NCBI GenBank assembly: GCA_013180625.2
Contig: SNVD02010473.1
Location: forward strand, 3,224,001 to 3,288,000
Direction: 5' to 3'
Length of the DNA: 64,000 bases
Source: Boswellia sacra
Taxonomy: Eukaryota > Streptophyta > Magnoliopsida > Sapindales > Burseraceae
A program made the translations under genes and the position numbers. Below, piece by piece: positions 1 to 12,371 of this stretch. The notes below the pieces were generated by a model. That model saw only the letters and a program-made list of their open reading frames with translations. It made no database searches and was not told the origin of the DNA. Numbering within the stretch: position 1 is the first letter of the stretch; every line of letters begins with the position of its first letter.

Positions 1-3000
1 GATTTCCTGCTTAAAAGAAATAAACACTGTCAAGATCTTTTGCATGAGACAACAGTTCTGGCAGACATGAAATGAAGAAAGGTTTATGCAATAACTAAGT
101 AAAAGAATCCAATGCCACATACTTATTTAACATTACATTGTACTTGCATCTAAAACAAACTGTACATCCAAGGCTAGAATTTTATTTCCCTCTTACTTTT
201 GGTTCCCACAGGTGGGGAATAAGAAAGTTCAAACTTAGTTCTTGTGACAAAACAAGTCTGAAAATAAGTCACACTTTTAAATATTTCCGTAACTTTAGTA
301 GCAGTTTTAGATGCAGGATGATTTCGAATGAAACAGACAATTATTACCTTGTGCAAGAACCAGAACTCCATTTGCTGCCAGTGGTACAACATCTTGAATC
401 TTTTCGCCAACAAAAATTGCTTCAATAACTAGGTGGCCAAATAAAAGGTAATTCAGATTGCTTCAACCCAAAATCAAAATGTAGAGAATGGAAGGAATTA
501 GAATGCATACTTAAAGATATTGCCCCAATAACAGCAGGCCAAACAAAAGTAATTAGAACATTTCAACGCAAACCAACAGGGCAGAACGAGAGGCATTAGA
601 ATGCGTACTAGAAGCTAATTTTGCCCCCTAAAAAGAATTAGAAACTGATTTCTTTCAAGAAAAAACATCAACAGCAAAAAGCATTAACAAAACAACTTCC
701 CCAGATCAGAGAACTCATTAGACGAAAGATTATAACAATGCTCTACCTGAAAGCAATCTCATAAACTTAGCAATAGAATTAGCAGGCTTTATATTTCTAA
801 TTTAAAAAGATTTAAACCAGAAAAAAAAAAAAAAGAGAACTATGGGAACCTGAGATTTGCATTAGCTTTTCCTCCGTCTCGTTTCTGCCATTTTCGTTAA
901 CAGCACTGTCGGTGTCAGATGCACCCATCGCATGCACAGAATGGTATCCATCAGTAATCCAAATAGTTTGTGTTCCTGAAAATAATTTCAAGTATCTTTA
1001 GTTGCAAAGGTAGTTTTAGAAAGACCAATCCTTAAATGAAGCCAACACCTACGAAAAAGACAAGAAGACATAAAACCAAACAATATAACCAAGCTAAAAA
1101 TAGTTCATTTTTAACCATCTATAATTCAGATCTTTTTCAATTTTAATATGCAGATTTTGCTCTATTTTGAATTTTCTATTTCTCATAACATAGCTAAAAG
1201 CCCAGCACTTATGACAGGATCCCAGCACCCCAACCTACATCACAGACAGCCCAAGTCCAATAGTTTTTGGTAGACATGTAATGCAAGCATCCCTTTAATT
1301 GTACCTTCATGAAAGTCCACAACATATTTGTTCGTGAAATCATTTACCAATCCAAAGCAGCCATAAACATAAAAAGAAAAAGAATTTAAAGCAGCATACT
1401 TAAGGAAACATCAGGAAGAACAGCCAGCTTTATCACATTCATAAAACGAGGCAAGTGCCTTATGTCACCGCTGATGTTTGATCCAGTAACAGAGTTGGAA
1501 AGGTACAAGATGTGTAAATCTCCTGCGGAATCCAAGATCAGAAACTTTTTTGCAGACACTGATTGGATGGAAATCGCCTTCAAAGACATTGACACCATTT
1601 TAGTAGAATTTAAGCTTTCAGCCTCCTTGCTCCTCAATGCCACAAAAAATGCACATCCTTCACCAGATTCTTGTCTGTATTTAACAGCCCTCTGCTTCAC
1701 TGTAAGTTCAAACGCACAATCAGGTTTAGAAGACATCAGAAAACAAATATTTTTTTAGGTATCTCAGTGCTAGCTGATACGGTAAAAGAAACATCTTCAG
1801 ATTTATATGAAACACAATCTTATCGTGCGGATTTCTCTTAAAACATCTTTGCAGAGATGACAGCATAAACAAGTCAACAAACTAGCTAACAGATACAGAA
1901 GAAAACACATAAGACAGCTCCTACCAATGATATACTTCAAATAATTAGTAATTTACCATCTACAGGCGGCCTTATCATTTAAACCAAAGGACAGCACCTC
2001 GCTTAATATGAGTGGCAGCTCATTTTCTGGTTCAAATGAAAGACCTAGAAACAAACTGTCAGAGTAAATGACATAGAAACATATAAACTCAGTGCAAGCA
2101 ATATGACAGTATCTATGGATGCCAAACTTAGTTTACAAAGTTAATGTAACAAGACTATTTTGCAACAATATATGGAGATACTGCCTCATAAATATGCTAA
2201 AGCGGCTAATGTCAATGGCCAAAGACACACACTGATTCGTCAAGACATTAAATTACCTCTCCTTACATTTCTATAAAAAGTAGAGCGTTTTTATCATCTT
2301 ATTCTACGTCCATATCCTCTTTTTTTATCAACAATTGAATCTTTAAACAGTTTGAAGGGAGACAGCAGCCTTTAGAGGATTCATTCTTCAGTTAGTTCTT
2401 AATGCAAATTAACCAATCAATCTATTAATTCAATCACCTAAAATGATTTGTAAAGCCTTGTAGGAAGATTTAAATATTTCTTTTAGCAGGAGATCACAGC
2501 AGGATTTACAAGTGACCTGATCCAAAGAAGAACTCCTAATTTCTTTCTATATCCTACTTTGTTGAGTGATATGCAGAGCGAGTATTAATCACCTATCACT
2601 TCATTTCCCTTTCTCTGAATTTGGGGTGCAAATTTACTGAGGCAGCAAGGTTGGTATTCCAGACTCTTATTGATTTGTTTCATGCAGTAGACAAGGCAGA
2701 CATGCATATGCACATAAACTGGTTAGTTCATTCTCTTTCTACAATGTATTTATGCCATCATTCATAGAATCCTAGATCGGCTCATCATTCTAAAGGAACA
2801 AAATTATCCTCCAATTCATCATTCTTGGATTTGGAAATCCTAATTTGAACAATCAGCTGCCTCTCACTCTGTAAATGATATTGTCATAATATAGGCCACA
2901 CTGTCATAGAAACATGACTATTAACTCTCTCTCCCCTCATCCAATCTTTACCCTCCCTTCTGCTCCCCTTCTCACATCCCAATGGGTTATCCAAAGCGAA

Positions 3001-4566
3001 TGTCATCATATTACTGAAAATTTATGGCATATATGCCAACCATTGTAACCTATGTTATAAGCAAGCCAAGTACTAAATACTACAGCAGATTGCACTTGAT
3101 TTTGTGTAAATCTTCATAATGACAACTGAGAAAACAGTAATCTTAGTATTTCAGCATGGAAGCTCTATTCGGAAGTTGAAGAGAGAGGGGAGAGCATTTC
3201 TCATATCCCATTAGAAGCCACCAAAAGTTATCTCATCTCCCATTAGAATCCACTAAAAGTTATAGCACTATAAAAATGATAACAAATATAAATGAACTAA
3301 ATAAAAGTTTGAAGTAATAATTCCAAGTCCTATGCATATGAGATAATATATAAATCAGTGGTTAGCAACATTTACTGGTTCTCTGAGCTAATATGAAATC
3401 AAGCTAGAATCTAGCAGAAAATAAAGAGCAAAATCTTCAAATTACGGTACTCAAGCACTTTATTAGCTCACGGCATTACAGGGTAAGACAACATTAAATC
3501 CTAAATTTAAGAATTAAGGAAAAGATAACTAAAATGAATTCCATTTACCCGACTCCTTCAAAAGGGCATCTTTATAAACTAAACTGATTGGAAATTAGTA
3601 AGTTTTGTAACATCAGAACAATATGTGTTTATGATTAGGCCTCAATTATCAAGTTTTAACAATAGCAAACAAAAAACTAATATAAAGAAAAAAAATCCAA
3701 AACAACAAATAAAACTAGAACTCACAAATTCACTCACCAGAAAAACAATGCTTATCAATCTTCCCGTCCAAATAACCATTGCAAGTAATCTCTTCATTTG
3801 ATCCATCAAAAGCGCCATCAGAAACAATCCCATTTGGCAAACCCGATCCTTTACCCTCATACAACTTCCCATTCACAACCGAATGCTGCTTCACTCTCTT
3901 CACCTTCTCCTTAACCAACTTTCTCAAATTGAAAGCCCTGACCCCACTCTCCTCCCCCAAGATCATAAACCCAGATGACAAACTCATCGACCAAACCGGC
4001 TTACAACACTCGATCACAGCGCACCGCATCAACTTCAACCTCAACCCATCATCACCCTCATCCACCAGCTTAACACCAAAGACCCAGATTTTCGAACTCG
4101 AAAATGAGTACATTGCAAAGAAATTAACAGACCCAACAAGCTTGATTCCCGCCCCATGCTTAACATCCATTAAAACCCCCAAATTTTCATCGAAACAAAC
4201 ACCCTTCTGCGAGCAAAAGACTCGAGCTTTCCCATAAAGATTGCTCCTTTGGAGAAGATAAAACCTCAACAGGAGCTGAGCCCCACTTTTGTGAGGACCC
4301 ACAACGAGAAAAACAACTCTAGGGTTAGGGTTAGGATTGAGGAGGAGGAAAGTGGAGGAAGAGGAGGGAGAAGGGATGGTGAATTGAGGGGAGGAAGGAA
4401 GAGAGGGGAGGGAAAGTGAAGGGTAGAGAGAGATGGAAGAGTCAGAGTGCATGAGGGCCAAAGAGAGAGAGTTTGGTTCAAAGAGAAGAGAGGAGATTTG
4501 AGGAGGAGCAGAAGGGAGAGAAGGGTTTGGGAGGGTGAGCTTTGAGGCCTGAGATACAACAACCAT
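1..4566 (-). CDS. Beta-propeller / WD40-like protein, 5' part (gene truncated by window edge)
   Basis: Six exons on the minus strand, in transcription order: 4566-3738, 2044-1957, 1689-1400, 975-850, 428-348 and 6-1. All junctions are GT-AG and all phases agree, giving about 473 residues before the window ends. The ATG at 4564-4566 is the first ATG in frame; the frame stays open upstream only through non-ATG codons. Exon 1 encodes 276 residues: a short hydrophobic start, a Pro/Ser-rich stretch, then beta-rich segments such as KIWVFGVKL. Later exons carry LPLILSEVLSFGLND, a segment beginning WAVKYRQESGEG, TIWITDGYHSVHAMGAS and VPLAANGVLVLAQG. Repeated short beta segments resemble a divergent WD40 or quinoprotein-type propeller; no canonical GH-WD repeat is visible. 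The function is unknown. Exon 3 has competing acceptors at 1699 and 1689; only 1689 keeps the frame, joining as R-W-A-V-K. The intron between exons 1 and 2 is about 1.7 kb. The family call is an inference. Confidence 0.75.
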
Positions 4567-6214
4567 TAGAGTTGAGACAGCAACAACAACCACAACCAAC
4601 AGTTAGAGATTTCTGTTGTTGTTTGAACAACCATTCAGTTTCTTTCAGTTATCAAAGAGAACTACAGAGAAGAAAGAGTGGCTTCAGTTTCGTTTATGGT
4701 CTTGTCTTTGGTTTTGCCGTTTTCAGTTTTGGTCTGATCTAATCCACCTTCAAGTTTTCATTTTTTTTTTTTAATTTATAATCAATTTTCAAGTCAACCA
4801 TTCCGATTAGGCTTATGAAAACAGTACTTAAAAAGAAATAAACAAAAAATTTGATTTAATTTGATTTCTAATTATAAGATTCAACCCAATCAAACTTAAT
4901 TTATTTTTTTTAAAAAAAGTGTGCACCTATAATTATCAACAAATGGGTGAGAAATTATTTTTAGAAGGGTGAGAAAAAGAGATTCCATATTATAATTTCT
5001 TTGTGTGTAATTCCAACAATAAAAGGAGAAGTCTATGACAACTAGATAATGACCACGTGATAGACTATTGTATATTGTGTAATTTAAAGTTTCAAATCAC
5101 GGGGCTTTTACTACATGTGATTCATATGATTTTATCTATTTATTTTTAACAATCCTTAAAAAAAAAAAAATAGGAGGAGAGTCCCCTTTAAATTTTGATT
5201 TTAAAGTATTCAATATTGTTTAAGAAAAATACTTTATCTATCTTGTAATAACGAAGGACTAACTATATATCAAGAGTTTTATATTATCGAAATTATGTCA
5301 CGAAAAATATAAATTTTGAAGTTTCATCATAGAAACTTGAACCAGTTCTCAAACCCCTTAACTAACTGGACTAATCCCTTGGAGACATTACGCATACATA
5401 TATAATTATTATGTTGAACACCATTTTTTGTTTTCCTCTATAAGAATCATCTAATCCAAATCCTAAAGCATTATTCATAAAACACATATCATATATAGAA
5501 GGTACTTTTAATCAAATTCTTCCAAAATACGTCTCTTTCTTATGCTTTTAATTAATGTTCAAGCAGGGAAGCACACTTGATACTTCAATATTCTTAAATA
5601 AGGGAGCTAAGCAAAGTGACAGAAAAAAAAAATAAAAATAAAAAACAAACATTCTCCGGGGCACGCTATTGATTATTACATATCACCAAAACTCCACCAC
5701 GAAAAGCAATTTGCTTACAAAAGCAAAACACCAAAAATGTTGAAAGAAAAGTAAAAGCCACCACATTCCAATCACTTTCTTAATCATCATACACATCACT
5801 TGCTTGCTTACATGCCCACGCTTTCTACCTTGCTTCGCATGCTATTTTCAAGTCACAACCCAAAAGTTCTCCGAAATGTATATTCCCAAATCCAAATTAA
5901 AATCACCCCATTAACTGATCACAATTCACAACTACATAGAAAGCCAAACTTCTTATAGTTTCATTAATTTACAAATCATATAAATTAACAATTTATAATT
6001 CTATTATTTCAATCTTATTTTTTGTTTGCCTCAGTTTTTTATATATCATAAGTAATATAATATATTTTAACCGCTTATAGTCAATAAAATTTCTGTGATA
6101 TAACATCCGTAAAAGTTTTAAAAAAACTATAATGAGAGGATCCTAATTCGTCATATATATTATATTTTAAAGCTCATGAGAATTTAACAAGGAGATTGAG
6201 TATCCTGATTCCGA
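4567..6214. other. Intergenic region between the WD40-like gene and the AOC 3' end
   Basis: This stretch holds the presumed promoter and 5' UTR of the minus-strand WD40-like gene (near 4567-4760, with CAA-rich and T-rich tracts) and the 3' flank of the AOC gene. The rest is AT-rich with A/T homopolymer runs, for example around 4759-4772 and 5158-5170. I see no ORF with coding character, no RNA gene and no clear transposon ends. Confidence 0.6.
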
Positions 6215-7247
6215 TCAGTCACTGTAGTTAGCAATGGTTGCACCAGGCTTACAAGCCTTGGCAGCAGGGCTCGGTTCAACACCACGGGTAGGTTCAACGG
6301 GCTTTCCCAGAAGCTCCTCGGGCAAGTCCTTAATGCCCTTCAAGTAAAACGTGTAGAAAATCTTGAATGGAAACACAATCTGGTGCAGCTTAACCTGACC
6401 GGACACTCCTTCAAAGATCCCTGAGCCTCCAGTGACAGCCAGATACGTGTCCTCATATGTCAAATAAGCCCCCTGCACCGCTATGTGACCGTAGTCGCCA
6501 AAGTGAAAGCTGTATATAGCTTCGTATCTGTCACCTCTCTTACTGTGCCGTATCAGTATGCATATTCCTGCTGTTATGCCAAGCCGTTTTTTCAAGTCTC
6601 CTGAATATAACTGCCATAATAGATAGAAATTATTTAAGGGAAAATCACATTAATTTTACATCTCCTGTTATGGTATAGAAAGTAACATTAAAAACGAACA
6701 AATAAAAACTTACCTTGTTGGTGAAGGGGACAAGATCACCAAGTGAATTGACCCATAATTTCTTGCTCAATCGCAGATATTTTGGGCTGCCACGATCTAG
6801 CTCGTTGATTTCATACACAAACATCTCTTGGACTTTGGCTACATGCGGTGAAACAAGTAATGTAGTCATTACAAAATTAATCACAAAAAGATAGTGGTAA
6901 TAGAGCTAGCTACCATGTTGATACAAATTCGAATAAAATAGAATATAAGAGTGAAGATACTAACTGGGTTTGGGATCATCATGATGATCTGGTAGGTGAT
7001 CATGAGCAGGGTGGCTCCTGCAAGTGAAAGATCTTTTAGGAACTGCAAGGCTGTAGCCTCTGTTGCTCCAAAGCTTGAGGCTGCTTTGAGGTGTGAGAGA
7101 TTGGTTTGTGAGCTTCAATGATGGTGGTGGTAGAAATGATGGTTTTTTGGTTGATGAAGAATGGAATATTGATGGTCTTGAATTGGTCAATTTCACAGAA
7201 GCTGCAGAAGAGATGGTGGTGGTCAAAGCAGCGGTTGAACAAGCCAT
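6215..7247 (-). CDS. AOC: Allene oxide cyclase, chloroplastic
   Basis: Allene oxide cyclase converts the unstable allene oxide 12,13-epoxyoctadecatrienoic acid to cis-(+)-OPDA in plastids, fixing the stereochemistry of jasmonate. Exons on the minus strand are 7247-6965, 6838-6714 and 6610-6215, with GT-AG junctions and consistent phase, giving 267 residues. Residues 1 to about 90 are Ser/Thr-rich and nearly free of acidic residues, as expected for a transit peptide. The AOC barrel follows, with family hallmarks [58 protein letters not shown] and [20 protein letters not shown], ending in a PSPAAKA tail. The length is slightly above the usual 245-260, because of the transit peptide region. A TATA box lies about 120 bp upstream and a G-box 229 bp upstream of the ATG; a G-box would suit MYC2-type jasmonate feedback, which is an inference. 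No defects are seen. Confidence 0.96.
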
Positions 7248-7366
7248 TATAGGAAGAATGAGATGAGATATTTCTTTTTATTCTTATTTCTGCTTTCAAG
7301 TCTTTATAGACACAAGAGAGTGAGGGAATTGATGATGATGCAAAAGGGGAAGAGTAGTGGGGCGGT

Positions 7367-7373
7367 TTATATA
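7367..7373 (-). promoter_or_regulatory. TATA box of the AOC gene
   Basis: TATATAA reads on the minus strand about 120 bp upstream of the AOC start codon. A leader of roughly 90 nt without an upstream ATG would follow. Confidence 0.6.
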
Positions 7374-7475
7374 GATGAAAATTGGTGTGTGGATCATGGC
7401 ATATGTGACTTTCAAGAGCATATTCAAAGAGTCTTTTGAGTCCCATGTTGAACGAACCCTTTTATTTTCATTTCA

Positions 7476-7481
7476 CACGTG
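7476..7481 (-). promoter_or_regulatory. G-box (CACGTG) upstream of AOC
   Basis: A palindromic CACGTG core in the context acaCGTGt lies about 100 bp upstream of the AOC TATA box. G-boxes are bound by bHLH factors such as MYC2 and by bZIP factors. Jasmonate-responsive regulation is plausible from the position and target gene but not shown by sequence alone. Confidence 0.5.
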
Positions 7482-9840
7482 TTTCAATACAACCTTTTGG
7501 ACGGAGAACGTGTAAATTTATGTGTTGAATATTGTATACAGTAAAAGAGACTTCTACCAATAACTCTTTTGTTTAATATATATAATACAAGACTTGCGAA
7601 AATTGTTTAAGAGAGAGATGCAGCAGCCCACAGTTCAATAATAAGATTAAGAAGCAAGGCCGAAAACTAAGAGAATTCAGAAGTAATAATTGGTTGGTCT
7701 AGACTCTAGCTTATATTTCTTTGTTAAATTTGATCTGTAATAAGTACATAATTATATGTTTCTTTGAAATAAAAAAGATAGATAAAGTTTTCAAAATTGT
7801 TTTTGAATATTATAAAATCAGATTTTAAAAAACAAAAAAAATGACAAGCTTAAAGCGTTTTTCAAATTCCTGGAAGTATAAATAAAACCAATAACAATTA
7901 CCAAGTTTGGGTTTGTGTTAATAGTATTGAACTTGACCACTATCTATGAATAAAATTAAGAATAGTTTATTCAACCCCACTTATTAATTCTTCCATTTTC
8001 ACTTTATTTTTATATTTTATACAATTTTATCCTAAAATACAATTATTAAAAAAGGACAAAACAAGTTCTAAAGAATTAATTTCCGATTTTGAAAGACACT
8101 GAATAAGCCTCCGTTGCAACCGTCAATCACGATATCACCCCAAAGCCTAACGCCACTGTAAGGTTGGCACCATCTGCAAAAGATGTTATTGCAAGACGTG
8201 AAAAGGAATATCGATAACCTAATCTAATTTAGTAAAGTCGATCGAATCGACCAACTGCTTTTGAAGCTAGCCCGGTCGGTGATGGCCAATTAGTTATTAA
8301 CAGAAAGAAACTAAAGAACTTTGTTTTCTGATCCTATACAAATTATTTATATATGGGCCGAATAGAACAACTCTATAATTAATCGTTGCTTTTATTTATT
8401 GTTGTATTTTTTTCTCGTATTTAGTGAATTAATATATTTATTTATAAAATAAACGAAATTAGTTTTGGTTAATGTTAAACATTAGAGAACACATGAATAA
8501 GTTAATTCATAATTAGGTAGTGATCACGATTATATAAAATGAGTAATTTGGTATATGCCCACATCTAATTATATGATTAATTTTAGATCAATGTAACCAT
8601 ATATCAATTATATTATGAACTTAAAATAGAATATATCAATTTTATTATAAAAGTTTATATATTTGCATACATGACACACTTTTGGTCTCTCTTGAAATCT
8701 TGATGGCATAAAACTTGATATCATGACCACCAGATCAAATCTAAAAACAAAATTATGTTATTAGGAGAGGCAATACCAACCCTCCTCGTCCGAAGCCAAT
8801 AACTAGTTATGATATCACTTGTAGAAGCTCTAGATGTTAAACTCAAAAAGATAGCCTCCAACGTAAGACTCAACATTGTAAATTCTAACAATTAAAAGTT
8901 CAGTTTACATCACCTCCATCTAATGCTAACAATACCCTTACATCTATATGCTTACAATATTTTTAGAAGAAATTGAATTGAATTGTGTATGCAGTTTTGG
9001 TAGGTAGTACTAAAGCAGGGAGCAGCTAGCCTATCATTGATATGATGTTATTTTTGAGAAACAATTGCACAGTCTCTCTCTATCTGCAAATAAATTTACT
9101 ATCATGGCAACATTATTGATGCAAAAGCATTCTCAAAATAGCTAAATGATACGCAACAAAAACTCACAAAGGGCATAGAACATGTTAAGAAAGGTTTGTT
9201 TGTTTGCCACTGTACTCTTGTGGCAAAATTATTGTGATATTGAAGTGACAAGAGATAATAGATATTTCTAAGGCTAGCTAGCTTTCCACTTTTAAAAGAA
9301 AAAAAAAAGGTTTTAATATAGTGCTGTTTTGCAAAAACATTTAACATATATATGGAGATGGGATATTGAAGAAGAAAGCATTCATAAAAATTCAGAATTC
9401 AGAAATTAAGAATATAAATATCATGCAATGAAATTAAGAATTCAGATTATATATTAAAACCCAAAAGTTTGATTTTAAGAGACACCTCATAATTTTCTAC
9501 TAAAGGTATTTGTAATTTAATAACATTTTAAATAAAATCATCGATATACTTCTTAGAACAAATATGTTTTTATGATATGACTATTATAGGACATGAGTTA
9601 TCTATAAACTCATTAATCGCATATATAATTTTGGTTATCGCAAATCTTAAAAAAAATTAATCTAGAATATGCATGAAGCTCAAGGTAAAAAAAAAGTTGC
9701 TAGCTAGCGTGACAATCTTTTTTGATGTAGTAGAAGCATTAAAAAAATAAAAAAAAAGGTTGCCAGCTACTTGCCAGAAGACAATCTTTTTTGAAATAGG
9801 ATAGGAGAAGAAGAGTCGAAAGATTTTGAGGAGCGGGAAG
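7482..9840. other. AT-rich intergenic DNA
   Basis: No ORF with coding character, RNA gene or transposon terminus could be supported here. The sequence is AT-rich, with short homopolymer runs and scattered TATATA tracts. Confidence 0.55.
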
Positions 9841-10185
9841 AGATGACCGCTTCTGTTAAAAGAGTGGGCTCGGTTGTAGAGCCCATGGGCCCAAGGCCCA
9901 GAGAGTTAGCGGCACGCGGCACACGGCCGACCCAAGACAAGACAAACGATCACAATCTCCTCCCATCCAGCAGATCCGAGAAACGCGTTGATTAGTCTTT
10001 TGTCCGAAAATATTTTGTTCCTCAACCACGCGCTGCAGAATTGCCGCGTGGGTGCACTCTCTCCTAACAGTAACCCAGCAGCCCCTCTTGTTGCGGTCCC
10101 TGCAATTTTCAAATTCGGTGGCTGTAATTTACCATTCCCAATTTACAGTTCTTCCACTGGGTATTTTAGAAGTTATTGTATATGA
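9841..10185. promoter_or_regulatory. GC-richer promoter-like island without a gene
   Basis: This patch is clearly richer in GC than its surroundings. It holds overlapping GGCCCA/TGGGCC (site II-like) motifs around 9880-9902, an inverted repeat GGGCTC...GAGCCC at about 9868-9886, and several CG-rich hexamers. Site II motifs are typical of promoters of growth-related and housekeeping plant genes bound by TCP factors. No convincing ORF follows on either strand; short open frames here start at non-ATG codons. It could be a relic promoter or the 5' exon of a non-coding transcript. Confidence 0.35.
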
Positions 10186-10189
10186 AATT

Positions 10190-11765
10190 TTATTTGTGAA
10201 AAAAAAAAATCCAAACTGAACTAGATAAAACCTAGAATATATTTAATGAAATTTATATTGAATTTTTTTTTTTTTAAGTGTCTAAACCACTTCTAGTAAA
10301 GCCGGATTCCATCAAGGAGTTCTGAGTAGGTTTGGGTTAAACCTAGGATGGTGTAGTGGGAAAATGGAGATACATTGAGAAATTTAATTTAGTTTTTTTT
10401 TTTTAATTTAAAGTTGGACGTAGGAATTGAAGTTTGTTGTTGGTGGAGTCAAATGATGATGAAGAAGATGCTGTTAAGAATTTTTTGCCACTAAAAATGG
10501 TGAAGAGAGAGGTTCTTGAAAAGTTGTAGTAGTTGCTGCAATTAGAATGATGAAAAGGCAAAAGGGTTCTGAAAAATCACCACCACTTCACACCTCCCAA
10601 ATCCAGAGAAAGAAAGAAAAGCAAGCACAACTCTCAAAAGATTCAAAACCGCTGTTGTCAAAACCAATAACCCAAGAGACTGTGAATGAGTGACACTACT
10701 ACTTCTTATATTCAACAATGATTATCGATTAATGTTATAGCTTAGATTAAAAGTTTAATATACGCATAAATAAAGATTGGAATTTTTTGACACAAATATT
10801 CAAGTACTAATATCATCTCAACTTATGGTTATGAAAATGTTTACGTTGCTAAGAAAGTGGATTCCACTTGGGGTTGAACGCATGTATGATCATAATGACA
10901 TAATAGAATTGATAAACTCTAAACTTTCTCCTTTATATCACTACTTAATCAAATGAAATGAACACCAAAAAATCTGTGTTAAAATATTCTACTCATAAAT
11001 AAGGGTTGGTACATTTAAAGGTGGGGTTATTGAAGAATTTATTAGAGGATAAGTAGCAGATATGGGAAGAAATTGAAATTAGAATCTTGTAAGATCCTGT
11101 TCCTGTCCAGCCAGCTAGTCCCTAAAACTAGTTAATTAAATTGTTTCTCTTTTTGAATAGGGGTGGATCACCCATGACTGACATAAGCTAAACAAGCTAA
11201 ATTCAAATGAAACTAAAAAAAGCCCAGCAACCAAGGCAGCAAAAATTTCCCTAATCATTTTAGGTTTGGCAACGAGTCAGTGTAGTCTAAGAAAGCCAAA
11301 TTCTATCTTACACAAGCACAGAACCACACACATGCTTGCACTTACCTTAAGTAGCAGCCTTGATGATAGATGTTGGCATCTTTTTATTATGCATAGACTT
11401 AGCTTAGCTGCCTCGCATTGCTTTGGTCTTTCTGCACTCAGTGTTCAGTCATTTCCACCCCACAACTTCTGACTCCCTCTGCTCCCATCCCCCACTCACC
11501 CTCCTTTTCTCTGCACACTCATACCAAACAATGACAAATTTTACAAAGTAAAAATACAAATAAAAAGAAGATCTAAGATCAAGGCCAAGGCCTTAGTGCC
11601 TCAAACTTTATTTATTAGAAAGATTTAAAAATAACCAAGTTTTTAAAGATCAATATTTTTTAAAAATAATAATTTCTTTCGAAATTTAAAATACTTTAGC
11701 CAACTTCTTATTAATAAATACAAACATATTATTCAATAGTTCGACAAACATATTTAGCTATGCGC
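10190..11765. other. Intergenic DNA, no gene seen
   Basis: AT-rich sequence with poly-T tracts (about 10263-10275 and 10392-10402). No coding region or repeat boundary can be supported. Confidence 0.5.
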
Positions 11766-11769
11766 AACA

Positions 11770-11877
11770 ACAACTCGACTATCTAGTTAACTATCAAGCA
11801 AACTAACTCTACAACTAAACACAACAATTCAACTATCTAATTAGCTATCAAGCAAACCAACTCTACAACTAAATACT
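11770..11877. repeat. Two-copy tandem repeat, 54-bp period
   Basis: A CAA-rich unit containing the core CTATCAAGCAAAC and ending in CTCTACAACTAAA is repeated directly with about 54-bp spacing and a handful of substitutions. No coding potential is evident. Confidence 0.65.
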
Positions 11878-12301
11878 TGCTCAACAACAACGCTCCACAA
11901 ACAATAGGTTAAGCATTCAAAAAATGTTTAGGTTATTTATTGTATTTTGCCTCATTTATTTTTTGAAAACATGTCTTAGAATTAGAGACTAATAAATAGT
12001 CCCAAGCGTGTATATCAGATTGCGATGTAACGCGTGGAGCAAAAGAGCAATACATTCCCATCCATGTAATGTAATGAAATGACCTCAAGGCTGAGGGGAT
12101 CTCTCCTCCACTCTCATAAAAACTTTATAGTGGGTGAGCGAGAGTGAGTTCATTCCAATTTCAATTCCATTGACGGTGTGATAAGTAAACAAACACAAAC
12201 AAACAAACCAATTCCAGTCTTTAAATTGAAGTCTTCCTGTGAGAGAGTATGTATGTTTAGCTTATAAGCTGAAAGCTCGCTGAAGGTTTCAGGCCCTGGA
12301 G

Positions 12302-12371
12302 ATGATGGACCATCATCAGTAAGGAAAGGATCCCACATTCCCACCAACAAATCATCATAATGATGAAATGA
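12302..12371 (+). promoter_or_regulatory. Upstream ORFs in the AS1 leader
   Basis: Two minimal upstream ORFs precede the AS1 ATG: 12302-12322 (MMDHHQ, then TAA) and 12360-12371 (MMK, then TGA). The TGA of the second, at 12369-12371, overlaps the AS1 ATG at 12368-12370 as ATGA. A third tiny one (MYV, then TAG) starts near 12249. Whether they lie in the mature 5' UTR depends on the transcription start, which is not known here. Confidence 0.55.

Noticed and set aside
1462..1758. Plus-strand ORF of 98 codons
   Set aside because: Antisense shadow of exon 3 of the WD40-like gene, where splice phases and protein continuity favour the minus strand.
3779..4237. Plus-strand ORF of 152 codons
   Set aside because: It is antisense to exon 1 of the WD40-like gene and starts at a non-ATG or low-quality position. 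Composition follows from the real coding strand.
7036..7446. Minus-strand 136-codon ORF over the AOC 5' region
   Set aside because: It runs through the AOC leader and transit-peptide exon in another frame; the AOC frame is clearly the coding one.
9906..10112. Minus-strand 68-codon ORF in the GC island
   Set aside because: No recognisable domain and no coding pattern; open because of GC-rich composition.
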